NCBI GenBank assembly: GCA_000310025.1
Contig: FN649727.1
Coordinates: forward strand, 465,452-487,199
Reading direction: 5' to 3'
Length of the DNA stretch: 21,748 nt
Source of the DNA: Ectocarpus siliculosus
Taxonomy: Eukaryota; Sar; Phaeophyceae; Ectocarpales; Ectocarpaceae
Of this stretch, positions 12,001-18,784 are shown one piece after another (position 1 is the stretch's first letter; each line of letters starts with the position of its first letter). A program made the position numbers and the translations under genes. The notes under the pieces are model-generated. The model searched no databases and was not told where the DNA came from. It saw only the letters and a list, made by a program, of their open reading frames with translations.

Positions 12001-15000
12001 CCACAGACCACCGCACCCACCTTAACCAGGGTCTCCGCCACCGTCATCGGGTCCGCGGGGATAGCCTTAAAGTCGATGTCGTCCATGGGGTTAACCTCTC
12101 GCGGAGGTGCCGGTACTGGTGCCGCCGGCGGCGGCGGCGGTGGCGGCAGCGGCGGCGAAGGCTGTCTCTCCTCCGGCGAGAGCGCCCCTCTCTCTCCCCC
12201 CTTTCCACCGCCGCCCTCCCCGGCTTGACCATCACCCCCTCGTTCGGCATGGGATTCTTCTGTGGGATGCCGACTTCGCTCCGTCTCTACTTCTGTCTTT
12301 CGGAGATCCGGGTTTGCGGCTTCAACGGCGGGTTTTTCTGTCGCCTTGTCTCTATCCTCCTCCTCTAGCTGCTGCTGTTGTCCCAGAGCGAGGGACTTAT
12401 CCATCCTGGCGAAGAAGTTGTCGCTGGCTTGCATGAAGGGCAGCAGAAATGCTCTCCTGACGTTGTGTTGGTGGTGGCGATGGTGGGAAATAGAACGGTC
12501 AACGAGAAAAGCCAGGCAGGGGCGGGGTGAGTCGTCGTCGTCATGACGGCTGAGGGACTCGAGAGAATATCTTAGCTTAAAAGTACACTTCTCAAAGCAA
12601 AAGACGATCAAAAAGCAATACCATCTCTTAGATTCCGCGTACACTGCGGTCTGTCGTGCACCTGGCCACCAAAATAAGGGAACTATGGTCACGTTGGAGG
12701 GCGAGGGACGAAAAATCATTTCACCCCCCAAACCAGAGCCCCCCCCGCGAAATCGCACATTTTCACCCCCATGCCCCACCCTCCCACCCTGTCGTGAAGC
12801 ACCAGCCTGCAAATCTCCAACCTCAAAAAGCTTGTCTCGCAGCAACAGCAACAGCATCACCACCGCCGACACACACCAATGCTCACCCCCACCACGACTC
12901 CCACCGCCACCACCACGTCAACAAAAAAACATATTAGGAACAATGAATAAAAATACTTCGTGTTACATATCTACGTTGGAGAGAAATCACACCTACCAAT
13001 CCTATGCATGCAACAAAAAAACAAAGTGTACATGTATACCTCTTGGAGAGAAACTCGTTTCGTTTTCGAGCTACTTCCTCCATCGTCGCCCGCATCTTCC
13101 TGTTCGCTTCCGCGGCCTCCCCTCTACCCCCCGTTGCCCTGGGCGCAGCAGGCTTTCGACCCGTACCGGAAGGTTTCCGTCCCGTCTTGGCCTGTTTTAT
13201 TTATTTTTTTACGGAAAAAGCGAGCGCGTGGGCAAACACCGGGTCAGCGACGCTGCCGAGGAAGCGCGCCAGGGTTTGTCTCCTCCTCGAGCATACATGG
13301 TTCGCTACGCTAAGCATTGTTGGGTTTGGGTTTGATCAGGTATCGCGCGTCCTGGACCGATTTTCAGGGCTCGCTCGAGTACTCCGCAACACAACACAAA
13401 CCGTGGCTGTCCCGAAAACGATGTCGTTGGAACCGTCTACCCGAGAGCTTTCCCACAACGTACCGTTTGATTTACTGCTGTACTTCCATTATACAACCTC
13501 TTCATCGTGGAGGAATGGGGCGTTGGAAAATCGCTCCAGGGTTTTTGATGTTCGATGTTAGCTACGGGCGGTAGTTTGTTGTAGTGCAACGGAGACTGTA
13601 GTCGAGCTCCCTCCCAGCAATCACTTAACTTTTGAAGGCGCTGCTCTACCAACGAGCGGGCTTCGTTCTTGTCTATGTATCAGTACGCGAACAACACGAC
13701 GTCCCCTGGGCAGCGCCCAATACGGCCAGCGGCCGTTCGCTCCGTTGTGAGTATGTCCGCACGTATGTTTCGAAGTGCAATCGGCGCGCTACATAATATC
13801 GTGGCCAAATTGTTTGCACGGCCGTCCCAAAACGACTTGTCTCGTGCCAGACCTCTCTGTACCTTGTGCGCTGTCACAACCCTATCACCAACCAACTCCC
13901 TAAACGACCGGGATGTGCAAGGGCATAAGGCGGTAGCAGCCAACAAACCGCATCAGCGTAGAGCAGCCAGTCGGTCAGCCAACGCACCTCCTCCTGTTCT
14001 CACCTGCGGACCGAAAAATACATCCCAACTCATAGTATATCGGCCAAAAACAGTGCCAGAGACCGTCTGAATAGGCGAAGGAAGCCCCCTCCCCCCCCCC
14101 CCCATCTTCCTCGCTATCACCTGTGGGGTTAGCACAGCAGGAGTGCTCCCTCCCTTCCGCCGTGGCTCCTCCTTCGCGCTAGCCTTCTCGTCCGCGACGC
14201 ACTTCGGAAACAGGCGGTACGAGTGCTTGACCTTCTCCACCACCCCCTCGGACACGAGTTTCATCACGGCCTGCCCAGGGATTTTGGTTGAAAAACGGCC
14301 GGAAGAGGACCGAAAAAAAAAAACAGGGTTAAAAAGGCTGACCGCACACAATCGGGACACGATGTTCGTCAAAGCTTTGCTAGGAGATGGTTGAATCCGA
14401 CACTACTGTACTGCCGAACGAAGAAAACAAGAAACTAGATATGCTACGTACACTAGACCAAAAGCATCGGCAATTATTCGGAACCCGCCATTTGGTTCAA
14501 CGGCTCGCGAAAACGCCTCCTCGGTAGTAGAGAATTCGAAGGGGCCACGTGTGCACACACCTACGGGATATGTAAGTATATCGATGGCAGATGATGCCGA
14601 TCCCCGTGAGGGGTAGAGGGCCTGGAAGCCCAGTTGCATCAGCTTTTGCGGTGTTATCGGAAATGCTTCAACAGAAAAGGCTCGTTCGAGGTCTTACCGC
14701 ACGGTCCAAGCACAACGACCAACTCAGAGTTGGCAAATCTAGATGGCACGCGATAGCGAGGAGCCCTGTGTACGCTGCAGCAGCGCCGACAGCTGCTTGT
14801 GCCTTCGGGTACCAAGGGTCGAACCTGCACCTATGTATGCACTTCATTGCTGCAGCAAGCGATCAACACATGCTCTGCAGCCCGAAAAATCAAGCAAGTG
14901 GTTGCCGACACCGAAATACCTAACTGTTCTGACAGGAGGCCACCATCGGTGATTAATCCTGCGCCGTTTGACGTCTACTGAACAGAGAAGATTTTGTCTT

Positions 15001-18000
15001 TTTCTAAACTTGTTGTCTGTAACAAGAACAGCATGCAAGAAAATAATGTCGAGTGGCACCAGCAGTAACTTACCTTGATGGTGAGATTGTTGAAGCTGGC
15101 CTTCTGCTTCTCCTTCGTCTCGGGGTGCTTGTCCTGGATCCACTTGCGGATGGAGGGTAGAGATACCCCGCTCTTTTCGTTGAGCGCGCTGATAGACTGC
15201 CGCACGAGAGCAGCAGAAAAGACAGACAAATAATTATATGAATAGTACCAATAAACAAATACCGGTTGTACAGCAGTAGGAGGCCCTCAGGAGTGTCGGC
15301 ATGGACCAGACCACGATCCCGGCACCATTCAGAAGGACCCGTACCATTCAACGTACCGAATGACTTGTGATTCAGTCGGTGCCCGCCCAGAACACCGGCA
15401 CTACACCGGCCGTCGGCACGATTCAAACCGGCGCTGCTGAGGGCCCCTGTCTGTACACTCGGAGGAGAGACACTTGCTCATGCGAGCTTGGGAGGGCACC
15501 ACAAAACCTATTGCTGGCACGCTATTCAAGACCATGTGTGCGAGCATGCCAAACCCGCTTGTTGCGTGTGTGAGGGCATGACGAAACCCATCGCTGACAC
15601 GCTATTTGTAATCGCCTCCCGCATGTGTGCGCGTGGATGCCATCCCACTTGCTTGTGCATACTGCACGACAATCCATGCATTGCAGACGACATGACATGC
15701 TAGTCTCCGTCTCCGCCTTAAGAAGGTGGTGTCTGTATGCCATCCCAAGATGCTGGAAATGAGATGTTACACCCGTGTCTTGGGTTTGACATCATACTTC
15801 GCAAGTACAAATTGCGAGGCGTTTCTTTTTCGGTGTTTTTCGGCGCACCCCATGCAAGCTGTTGCTCAGCGGGATGCTGATAATTTCTCTGTTCGCGTTG
15901 CAGGGAACAGAGGACGCGCAGCACAGCAGCACGTTTTCGCACCACAGTACATCACCCGACACAGACTGGGTGACAACCAAAAACACCGGGCAAAGAGAGT
16001 TGATTGCAGCACCTCGATGTTTGTACAGCAAAATCCGGTATACTTGTCGACGCGAGTTTTTCCGTACAATATCGACCTCAAACTCCTCGCGATGGCGACA
16101 GAAAGGCCGTCATGTGCGCGTCTGCTCAAACACTTCAGGAAACGTTACATACTCGCCCACGCACGAAGTGCTTACCACCAGTACGTGAACACGGACGGAC
16201 GGACCGTGGGGCAACTCGTCGTTGTCGGTGCCGAACAAAATGTTTCCGAGGACGACACATAATTATTCCACACCCTGAGAGAGCTACAATCGAAGATGTA
16301 ACGCCCCTCTCTTGCGTACACAGCAGCACACACGTGCATCCTTCCTTTCAGTAGGCTGCCACTGGCGTGGAGGAGACGGCACTGCAGCGTCTACCTGCTG
16401 TGAGTGTACCGCAGCACCTTTGCCCTTCTTTGCGAGAAAAACCTGAGCTCGCAGGAAACTCTTCTCCCCCTCTCCCTCCGGAAAGTAGTTCAACGCGTCC
16501 GTCCCACTTTGAATCCCGAGAGCGGGCAATCCTTGCGTGACGTCATACTAAGGTGCGCTTCGTACGAAAGGGCCACCGGCTCAAGACAGAGCATTACTCG
16601 AGCGGATGTGATGGAAGTCAGCTACATGTCACACACCAGATGGTCAGCGACGCTGCCCGAGAGGCCCAGCATCAATAACCGGGTAGGAAGCAAGGTCTCC
16701 AGTCACTCACAGAACAGTGCCGCCCCACAGATAGATACCCTTCCCTCTTTTCAAACACAAAACTTTCCCGACATCATTCCCCCTGAGAGTTCGTCCGCAC
16801 TTGAAACTCACCTCCAGCACCATTGTCAGGTACTTGGACTTTCTCCCCGTTGGAGTGGTCGCGCCCCCTCCGGACTGCGATGATTCGCCAACCGCCTTCT
16901 TAGCTTCTGCTGCCCCCGGCTCGCCGCCTTCGGTTGCTCGCTCAATCTCCCACTTTTTCGGGGGGCGGAAGGCGAGCAAGGGCGCGACCCAGGCGAAACA
17001 GAAACAAGAGCGGAGGGGGAGAAGGCGAAGCCGGCGCGTTTGAAGTTTGGCTCTTTCTGGGGTTTGGTGCCGCGTTCCTGTTGTGCGGCCAAAACAAACA
17101 CCCCTTCGATGCAAAACGCTGCAGCACGGAGAGGGATGGGACATGCCGGATGCCCACTCGCCGCTCCAGCCTACCGCCGGCTAGAAGTTGCGGACTCCTT
17201 GACAACGGGGTGAACTTCTTGATTTGCTGCTATTAATAGCAGCTTCACACCCGAAAGTCCGAAAGCAGTCCGTCCGTTGTATGGTATGTTGTACGGCGGT
17301 ACATATCTGCGCATCTGCCGACACGCCGACATGCGAAAAAAAAAAAATGCACCTGTTCTGAACCCGATTCCAGGTCCTCGATGTACACATCCGTGTCCAC
17401 GCCGTCGTAGATGAGCTGGTGCTTCGCTGTGGCCGAGTCGTAGCTGCGACCGCCATCACGTCAGGGTATGTGGGGTCGGGGTCGGGAGGCAGAAGAGCGT
17501 CGAGGGGGGGGGGGAGCTTTGGGTGTGTCGTCCATGTACACACACACACACGCCGCAGCAGCAACGAGGTGGTGGTGACACATGACCGTTTGTCTCTTTT
17601 TTCTGATTTTTTTTTTTATCCAACAGCGACGAAAAAGGCGACACGCTTTCCTCCCTGCGCATGGAGAGGCTTGCTTCGGTAGAGAGGACAGAAGGGGCTG
17701 AGAGGGGGCGGATATCACACATCAAGAGCTCCGGCAAGTCGGCGGCCGAAACGAGGGCGAACCGGTCGGGGCTGTGTGTGTCGGCACGTGATAGAAGCCA
17801 GCGGGGTTTCATCACCCAACAACTCGCCGCCGCCTGCTGCTGCTGCGGTTTGAACACAGGTTGCTCCCTCTCATATTTTCGTGCGCGTCGTGTCTCGTGT
17901 TGCTGGAAGAACACAGGCAGCTACACCGAAACCCTTCAGAATTAACGGCCTTTTGGCCTCTACCGCGTGGGGACAGCAGGTACCCAACCCCTCCGTGGGC

Positions 18001-18784
18001 GGGAGACAGACTCCCGTCACAAGCTTTTCGCTCACCCCTGTTTGCTTACATCGAACAGACCGTCTCGCTCTCTCTCTCTTCTGTTTCTCCACCAACGACA
18101 TTTTCCGCTGCTGTCTCACACTCGCACATACGTGCCCACTCACCCTACGACCTTCCCTTCGTACCACACCATGTCTCCATCCCACCAGATGCGGATTCGG
18201 CTGCCAATGAGAGCTGCTCCGCGCTCCTCCTCCTTCGCCTCCTCCCAGAGAACTTCCACCATCTTCGCCTAAAACTCTAAAAATCAACAACGTCGCCGTG
18301 TTCAAAAACCGGGAGCGAGAGGGCCCGTCTTCCCCTGCGTGTTTGCCGAAAGCACAGCCGGGGGCGAGCCTCCGAACGCCAGGAGAAGCGGCGCCACGCT
18401 GGCGGTGTTGATGGAAGCAAGTGCTTGGTCTGACCCCTGTGTGCTTCTCGGCAGCAAGAGAGCGCGGTTTGAAGAGTCCGAGCACACACCACACTACTTG
18501 CTTGGAGGAGACAATTGGAGACAACGGGCGGGGGCACCACAACCAGGAATTTACGTGATGCCCCTGCTGGCGGTATCATTTCAGCATTTGTCCTGCACAT
18601 TACATCATTTGCTCCGCCGTTGCCGCGTGGCGGTGCACAGGTTGCTGTTGCAGGGCTTACGAGAGGAAAGTGTGGTGCTGCTTGAGAGAGACAGGATGGG
18701 CGTTGCGCACTCCTCCCAGGGGCTCACCTGCCTGGAGAATCCGCCGAAAAAGTGAGTCCCAGGTCCCAGAAAACACACACGCAT
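1..18784 (-). CDS. SNF2-family chromatin remodeller with Tudor-like and linker-histone (H15) domains, 24 exons, 3' end off window
   Basis: Exons read high to low: 18784-18728, 18268-18144, 17443-17353, 16952-16812, 15196-15074, 14270-14121, 13191-13040, 12456-12021, 9976-9707, 9575-9525, 9235-8063, 7702-7592, 7315-7183, 6823-6738, 6421-6248, 5535-5402, 4954-4849, 4192-3864, 3516-3381, 2968-2699, 2062-1925, 1779-1606, 1038-643, 49-1. Every junction has an AG acceptor and a GT donor except one GC donor (4848), and phases agree throughout, so the domains form one frame of about 1,668 residues with no stop. ISWI proteins are usually 1,000-1,100 residues; the excess is the N-terminal half. It should act in the nucleus, using ATP to move or restructure nucleosomes. 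The motor resembles ISWI and CHD1L/ALC1 most; the subfamily is uncertain. Weakest points are the first exon, the small exon at 9575-9525, the last exon and anything hidden in the assembly gap. A split into two genes cannot be excluded without transcript data. Confidence 0.9.
50..642. other. Intron 23 (593 bases)
   Basis: It holds a 22-base G run near 61-82 and C-rich sequence at 590-642. Open frames here are low in information. No further exon was convincing. Confidence 0.5.
643..1038 (-). CDS. Exon 23: end of post-motor segment and low-complexity tail
   Basis: It opens [20 protein letters not shown], matching the E-I-T-D-E-D-I-D-x-I-L element that follows the G-A helix in ISWI; exons 22 and 23 join in phase 0. 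The remaining about 110 residues are Ser/Pro/Ala/Gly-rich, with a poly-glycine run encoded by CCG triplets at 788-815 and basic clusters ([16 protein letters not shown] and GKRARK) that could act as nuclear localisation signals. The donor is AAG|GTAGGT. No HAND-SANT-SLIDE domain is visible inside the window; it could lie beyond the left edge. Confidence 0.75.
1075..1245. repeat. Minisatellite, about 25-bp unit, in intron 22
   Basis: The motif GCGAG recurs at 1083, 1107, 1138, 1163, 1188 and 1213, each followed by a GT- or GG-rich stretch and A/G-rich sequence such as GAAGGAAAA. Units diverge at several positions and one is longer. The plus strand is almost pure purine, so the transcribed strand of the gene carries a long pyrimidine tract ahead of the acceptor at 1039. 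Confidence 0.85.
1606..1779 (-). CDS. Exon 22: post-motor segment
   Basis: After an acidic/basic linker ([20 protein letters not shown]) the exon carries [20 protein letters not shown]. This corresponds to the L-x-K-x-E-L-x-x-x-I-x-x-G-A segment that follows the motor in ISWI and CHD1-type remodellers and folds back on lobe 2. The acceptor sits directly at the end of the TTG/CAA triplet repeat (1781-1830); the donor is CAG|GTACAA. Confidence 0.82.
1781..1830. repeat. TTG/CAA triplet repeat at a 3' splice site
   Basis: A run of TTG triplets, then interrupted GGTAGTGGTTG-type copies. On the gene strand this is (CAA)n ending in CAACAG, whose AG is the acceptor of exon 22. Length change here would alter the distance between branch site and splice site. 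Confidence 0.9.
1925..3516 (-). CDS. Exons 19-21: SNF2 ATPase lobe 2, motifs IV-VI
   Basis: Exon 3516-3381 begins [20 protein letters not shown] and ends [16 protein letters not shown]. Exon 2968-2699 has motif [21 protein letters not shown], the [13 protein letters not shown] segment, and motif V in an altered form, [20 protein letters not shown], then LYDSHWNPQ. Exon 2062-1925 gives motif [22 protein letters not shown], with the arginine finger in HRIGQ (about residues 1426-1430) intact, then [19 protein letters not shown]. The exon order is exactly that of the family. Motif V normally reads S-T-R-A-G-G-L-G-I-N-L; here it is three residues longer and substituted. Confidence 0.93.
2280..2505 (-). 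mobile_element. Inverted-repeat element copy 1 (MITE-like)
   Basis: It lies in intron 20. The left end reads CCCCGGACCGATTTTCAAAG and the right end, read inward on the other strand, CCCTGGACCGAATTTCAATG: a 20-base terminal inverted repeat with 3-4 mismatches. Outside this core the ends still resemble each other in a looser form. It has no coding capacity. The internal part aligns with copy 2, for example GAGCTTTCC and GTACCGTTTGA. Confidence 0.65.
2508..2690. repeat. A/C-rich low-complexity tract
   Basis: It begins with an A run and a short CA repeat. It contains a near-copy pair: CACGAAACACACGAACACGC at about 2609 and CACGAAACACACGCACACGC at about 2650. It fills intron 20 immediately after the exon 20 donor. 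Confidence 0.6.
3864..4954 (-). CDS. Exons 17-18: end of lobe 1 and inter-lobe region
   Basis: Exon 4954-4849 reads [19 protein letters not shown] and exon 4192-3864 continues [20 protein letters not shown], matching the conserved F-L-L-R-R-x-K-x-x-V-x-x-x-L-P-P-x-x-E segment of SNF2 motors. The join needs a GC donor at 4848 (CAG|GCAAGC). After [20 protein letters not shown] the exon holds an insertion of about 60 Gly/Ala/Asp/Glu-rich residues, not present in ISWI, before resuming with [15 protein letters not shown]. The split arginine codon (CG|C) leads into the conserved R-K-A-C-N-H-P motif. Confidence 0.9.
4193..4848. other. Intron 17 (656 bases, GC donor)
   Basis: This intron starts with GC on the gene strand. 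The stretch 4450-4530 contains degenerate telomere-like words (GGCTAAGGGTAGGGCTAGG and TTTAGGGTTT). No exon or RNA gene is evident. Confidence 0.5.
4955..5401. other. Intron 16 (447 bases)
   Basis: Nothing recognisable. A-rich and T-rich short tracts occur near 5058 and 5235. Confidence 0.5.
5402..6421 (-). CDS. Exons 15-16: SNF2 ATPase lobe 1, motifs II and III
   Basis: Exon 6421-6248 carries [20 protein letters not shown] and motif II as [18 protein letters not shown], so the Walker B Asp-Glu (about residues 1072-1073) is intact. Exon 5535-5402 has motif III as [14 protein letters not shown] followed by [19 protein letters not shown]. The segment after motif III is typical of ISWI-like motors, but the normally invariant T-G-T-P-L-Q-N is replaced by [10 protein letters not shown] with a few extra residues. 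The intron between these exons contains the telomere-like array. Confidence 0.93.
5541..5645. repeat. Interstitial telomere-like repeat (TTAGGG variants) in intron 15
   Basis: About 105 bases of GGGTTA units with interrupted forms GGTAAT and GGTCAT, purest at the 5607-5640 end. On the gene strand it is (CCCTAA)n ending CCCTGCAG at the acceptor of exon 16, so it occupies the position of the branch site and pyrimidine tract. Confidence 0.92.
5646..6247. other. Remainder of intron 15
   Basis: It includes two related stretches near 6085-6150 (CCCCCC..CGAAACAATATGCAT and CCCCTCGAAACAACATGCAT), a short imperfect tandem repeat. No gene seen. Confidence 0.5.
6577..6670 (-). mobile_element. Inverted-repeat element copy 3 (partial)
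   Basis: In intron 14. The right end reads CATTCGGTCCAGGG and is followed by a stretch ending CCTACCGATAA that aligns with CCTACCGCACA beside copy 1. Part of the interior (ACCGGTTTCTCGCTCCTC) weakly matches. No left terminal repeat was found, so it appears truncated. Confidence 0.45.
6738..7702 (-). CDS. Exons 12-14: SNF2 ATPase lobe 1, motifs Q, I and Ia
   Basis: Exon 7702-7592 gives [20 protein letters not shown], the Q-motif region found in SNF2 motors as L-x-x-Y-Q-x-x-G-L-x-W. Exon 7315-7183 supplies motif I as [20 protein letters not shown], with the Walker A lysine present (about residue 968), and motif Ia [13 protein letters not shown] tryptophan codon split T|GG joins exon 6823-6738, which reads [20 protein letters not shown] and EERSRIKE, as in ISWI and CHD1L. 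In motif I the usual D-E-M before GLGKT is D-Q-T here. This lobe binds ATP and DNA. Confidence 0.93.
8063..9235 (-). CDS. Exon 11: 391-codon, mostly disordered exon
   Basis: This is the largest exon. Its first about 45 residues ([20 protein letters not shown], then [17 protein letters not shown]) complete the ordered block encoded upstream. The rest is Ala/Gly/Ser/Pro-rich: alanine runs, Gly-rich stretches, and an (Ala-Glu)n run encoded by a CTCCGC hexamer array at 8285-8324. The last 40 residues turn strongly acidic ([20 protein letters not shown]) just before the motor. The donor is GGG|GTAAGC. Acidic patches before ISWI-type motors often regulate the ATPase, but here that is only an analogy. 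Confidence 0.85.
8285..8324. repeat. CTCCGC hexamer array, coding
   Basis: Tandem CGCCTC hexamers inside exon 11. On the gene strand they encode an alternating Glu-Ala run. Hexamer-length change keeps the frame. Confidence 0.9.
9525..9976 (-). CDS. Exons 9-10: unrecognised, ordered block before the motor
   Basis: Exon 9976-9707 (90 codons) reads [20 protein letters not shown], then a proline-rich turn containing [18 protein letters not shown] and a basic end ([17 protein letters not shown]). A small 17-codon exon, [17 protein letters not shown] (9575-9525), is supported by an AG acceptor, a GTCAGA donor and by joining both neighbours in phase 0. The run continues into exon 11 with [20 protein letters not shown]. 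Aromatic and basic residues are dense and there is little low complexity, so this is probably a folded, conserved module of about 140 residues. I do not recognise it as HSA, SANT, PHD or chromodomain. Confidence 0.65.
10250..10293 (+). repeat. Dispersed repeat, copy A
   Basis: It contains GCGGAGACCGGAACGGTT followed by TTTAATGTGAAGAC and a CAA-rich tail. The same sequence with one substitution in the first 32 bases occurs at 19150. Similarity stops at GCGGAG on the left, which suggests an element boundary. Confidence 0.75.
10351..10634. repeat. C-run/G-run fold-back and long G-rich tract
   Basis: Twenty-one C, four T, then 23 G form a perfect potential hairpin, followed by about 235 bases of almost only G and T up to the gap. 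The composition is unlike the rest of the window and is probably at least partly a sequencing or assembly artefact at a hard-to-read locus. Confidence 0.85.
10635..11430. other. Assembly gap (796 N)
   Basis: Unsequenced bases within intron 8. Long open frames crossing it are meaningless. True size and content are unknown. Confidence 1.
11764..11955. repeat. Diverged direct duplication in intron 8
   Basis: CTTTTCCATTGATCAGTCC..GCGGTCGATGCCAA (from 11764) recurs as TCTTTTCACTGGTCAGCCC..GCGGTCGATGCCAA (from 11912), offset about 148 bases, each followed by an ACACAC-rich stretch. Confidence 0.6.
12021..13191 (-). CDS. Exons 7-8: basic helix and proline-rich linker
   Basis: Exon 13191-13040 opens with an H1-tail-like basic segment ([17 protein letters not shown]) and then a long charged helix, [20 protein letters not shown]. 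The split arginine codon runs into exon 12456-12021, which begins [20 protein letters not shown], a compact hydrophobic motif I cannot assign. The remaining roughly 115 residues are disordered: a glutamine run, acidic/basic repeats, Gly-rich sequence, a polyproline run encoded by GCC/GGC-type triplets at about 12120-12175, and a short acidic end ([20 protein letters not shown]). The two phases fit, and the helix plus hydrophobic motif reads as one continuous structure across the junction. Confidence 0.75.
13192..14120. other. Intron 6 (929 bases)
   Basis: It holds element copy 2 and, at 13640-13662 on the minus strand, a tRNA D-arm-like sequence (GCTCGTTGGTAGAGC). An 88-codon minus frame at 13946-13680 has no splice support. 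Confidence 0.5.
13325..13575 (-). mobile_element. Inverted-repeat element copy 2 (MITE-like)
   Basis: In intron 7. The left end at 13351 is CCTGGACCGATTTTC and the right end, on the other strand, CCTGGAGCGATTTTC: 14 of 15 identical. Interior blocks shared with copy 1 include TTGGAAC..TCT, GAGCTTTCC and GTACCGTTTGA in the same order. It is non-coding. Confidence 0.65.
14121..16952 (-). CDS. Exons 4-6: linker histone H1/H5 (H15) winged-helix domain
   Basis: Exon 16952-16812 ends [12 protein letters not shown], exon 15196-15074 reads [20 protein letters not shown] and ends ASFNNLTIK, and exon 14270-14121 starts [20 protein letters not shown]. Joined (all phase 0) they match the H1/H5 globular fold: helix 1 with Y-x-x-M-x-x-x-x-I-x-A-L, a K-S-G-V-S-L-P-S-I turn, helix 2 ending in a lysine-rich stretch, then helix 3 with L-V-x-x-G-V-V-x-x-V-K-x-S-Y-x-L as the wing. 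The domain covers about residues 131-202 and is near the usual 70-75 residues. It is followed by a Lys/Arg/Pro-rich stretch like an H1 tail. H15 domains bind linker DNA at the nucleosome dyad, so this should anchor the remodeller to linker DNA. Exon 4 begins with an acidic, Ala/Gly-rich linker. Confidence 0.82.
14271..15073. other. Intron 5 (803 bases)
   Basis: It interrupts the H15 domain between helix 2 and helix 3. Nothing recognisable apart from an A run near 14313. Confidence 0.5.
15485..15655. repeat. Diverged tandem duplication in intron 4
   Basis: Two units of about 80-89 bases. Shared words in order are GAGGGCA, AAACC..T..GCTG.CACGCTATT, CATGTGTGCG, ATGCC and the CCCGCTTGT/CCCACTTGC end. 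The second copy carries about 9 extra bases. There is no coding potential. Confidence 0.7.
15656..16811. other. Remainder of intron 4
   Basis: An 81-codon minus frame (16529-16284) looks superficially coding, but an exon here would interrupt helix 1 of the H15 domain, whose flanking exons already join perfectly. Otherwise nothing recognised. Confidence 0.5.
17353..18268 (-). CDS. Exons 2-3: Tudor-like domain
   Basis: Exon 18268-18144 ends with [20 protein letters not shown] and exon 17443-17353 continues [20 protein letters not shown]. The split glycine codon joins in phase (GG + C). The pattern of a small basic strand, W-x-D near a W-Y-x-G turn, then Y-D-x-x-x-x-K-H-x-x-x-Y-D-G is that of Tudor/PDS5-type Tudor-like barrels, which bind methylated lysine or arginine or serve as protein-docking modules. 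It covers about residues 40-88. A glutamate-rich helix (LWEEAKEEE) precedes it. The ligand cannot be told from sequence; the aromatic residues (two Trp, Trp-Tyr, Tyr) could form a cage. The 700-base intron 18143-17444 shows open minus frames, but an exon there would break the barrel. Confidence 0.7.
17444..18143. other. Intron 2 (700 bases)
   Basis: It splits the Tudor-like barrel. It contains a G run at about 17505, a CA dinucleotide repeat near 17537-17550 and a T run near 17610. No additional exon fits. Confidence 0.5.
18728..18784 (-). CDS. Candidate first exon (19 residues or 5' leader)
   Basis: An ATG at 18784 opens a 19-codon frame beginning MRVCFLGPG that ends in CAG before a consensus GTGAGC donor. 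Its phase fits the acceptor at 18269, giving Ala-Lys-Met-Val at the junction. The peptide resembles nothing I know, so the exon may be only a transcribed leader, with translation starting at the in-frame ATG at 18262 instead. No firm TATA box is visible upstream. Confidence 0.35.

Larger units (their letters stand above)
9977..12020. other. Intron 8 (2,044 bases, contains assembly gap)
   Basis: The largest intron. Flanking exons join in phase 0 and read smoothly (ETLVK then LSQLQVDL), so no missing exon is required, though one could hide in the unsequenced part. It contains a dispersed repeat at 10250, C/G runs, the gap, and a diverged duplication at 11764/11912. Confidence 0.6.

Noticed and set aside
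13680-13946. 88-codon minus frame as a gene or exon
   Set aside because: No convincing acceptor/donor pair and no family resemblance; the neighbouring exons already join in phase.
14740-14840. Possible tRNA with GGGTCGAACCTG as T-arm
   Set aside because: No matching D-arm, acceptor stem or anticodon stem around it.
16284-16529. 81-codon minus frame as an extra exon
   Set aside because: It would insert into helix 1 of the H15 domain, where the flanking exons join in phase and match the family without a gap.
17456-17914. 152-codon minus frame
   Set aside because: Lies in the intron splitting the Tudor-like barrel; inclusion would break the fold.
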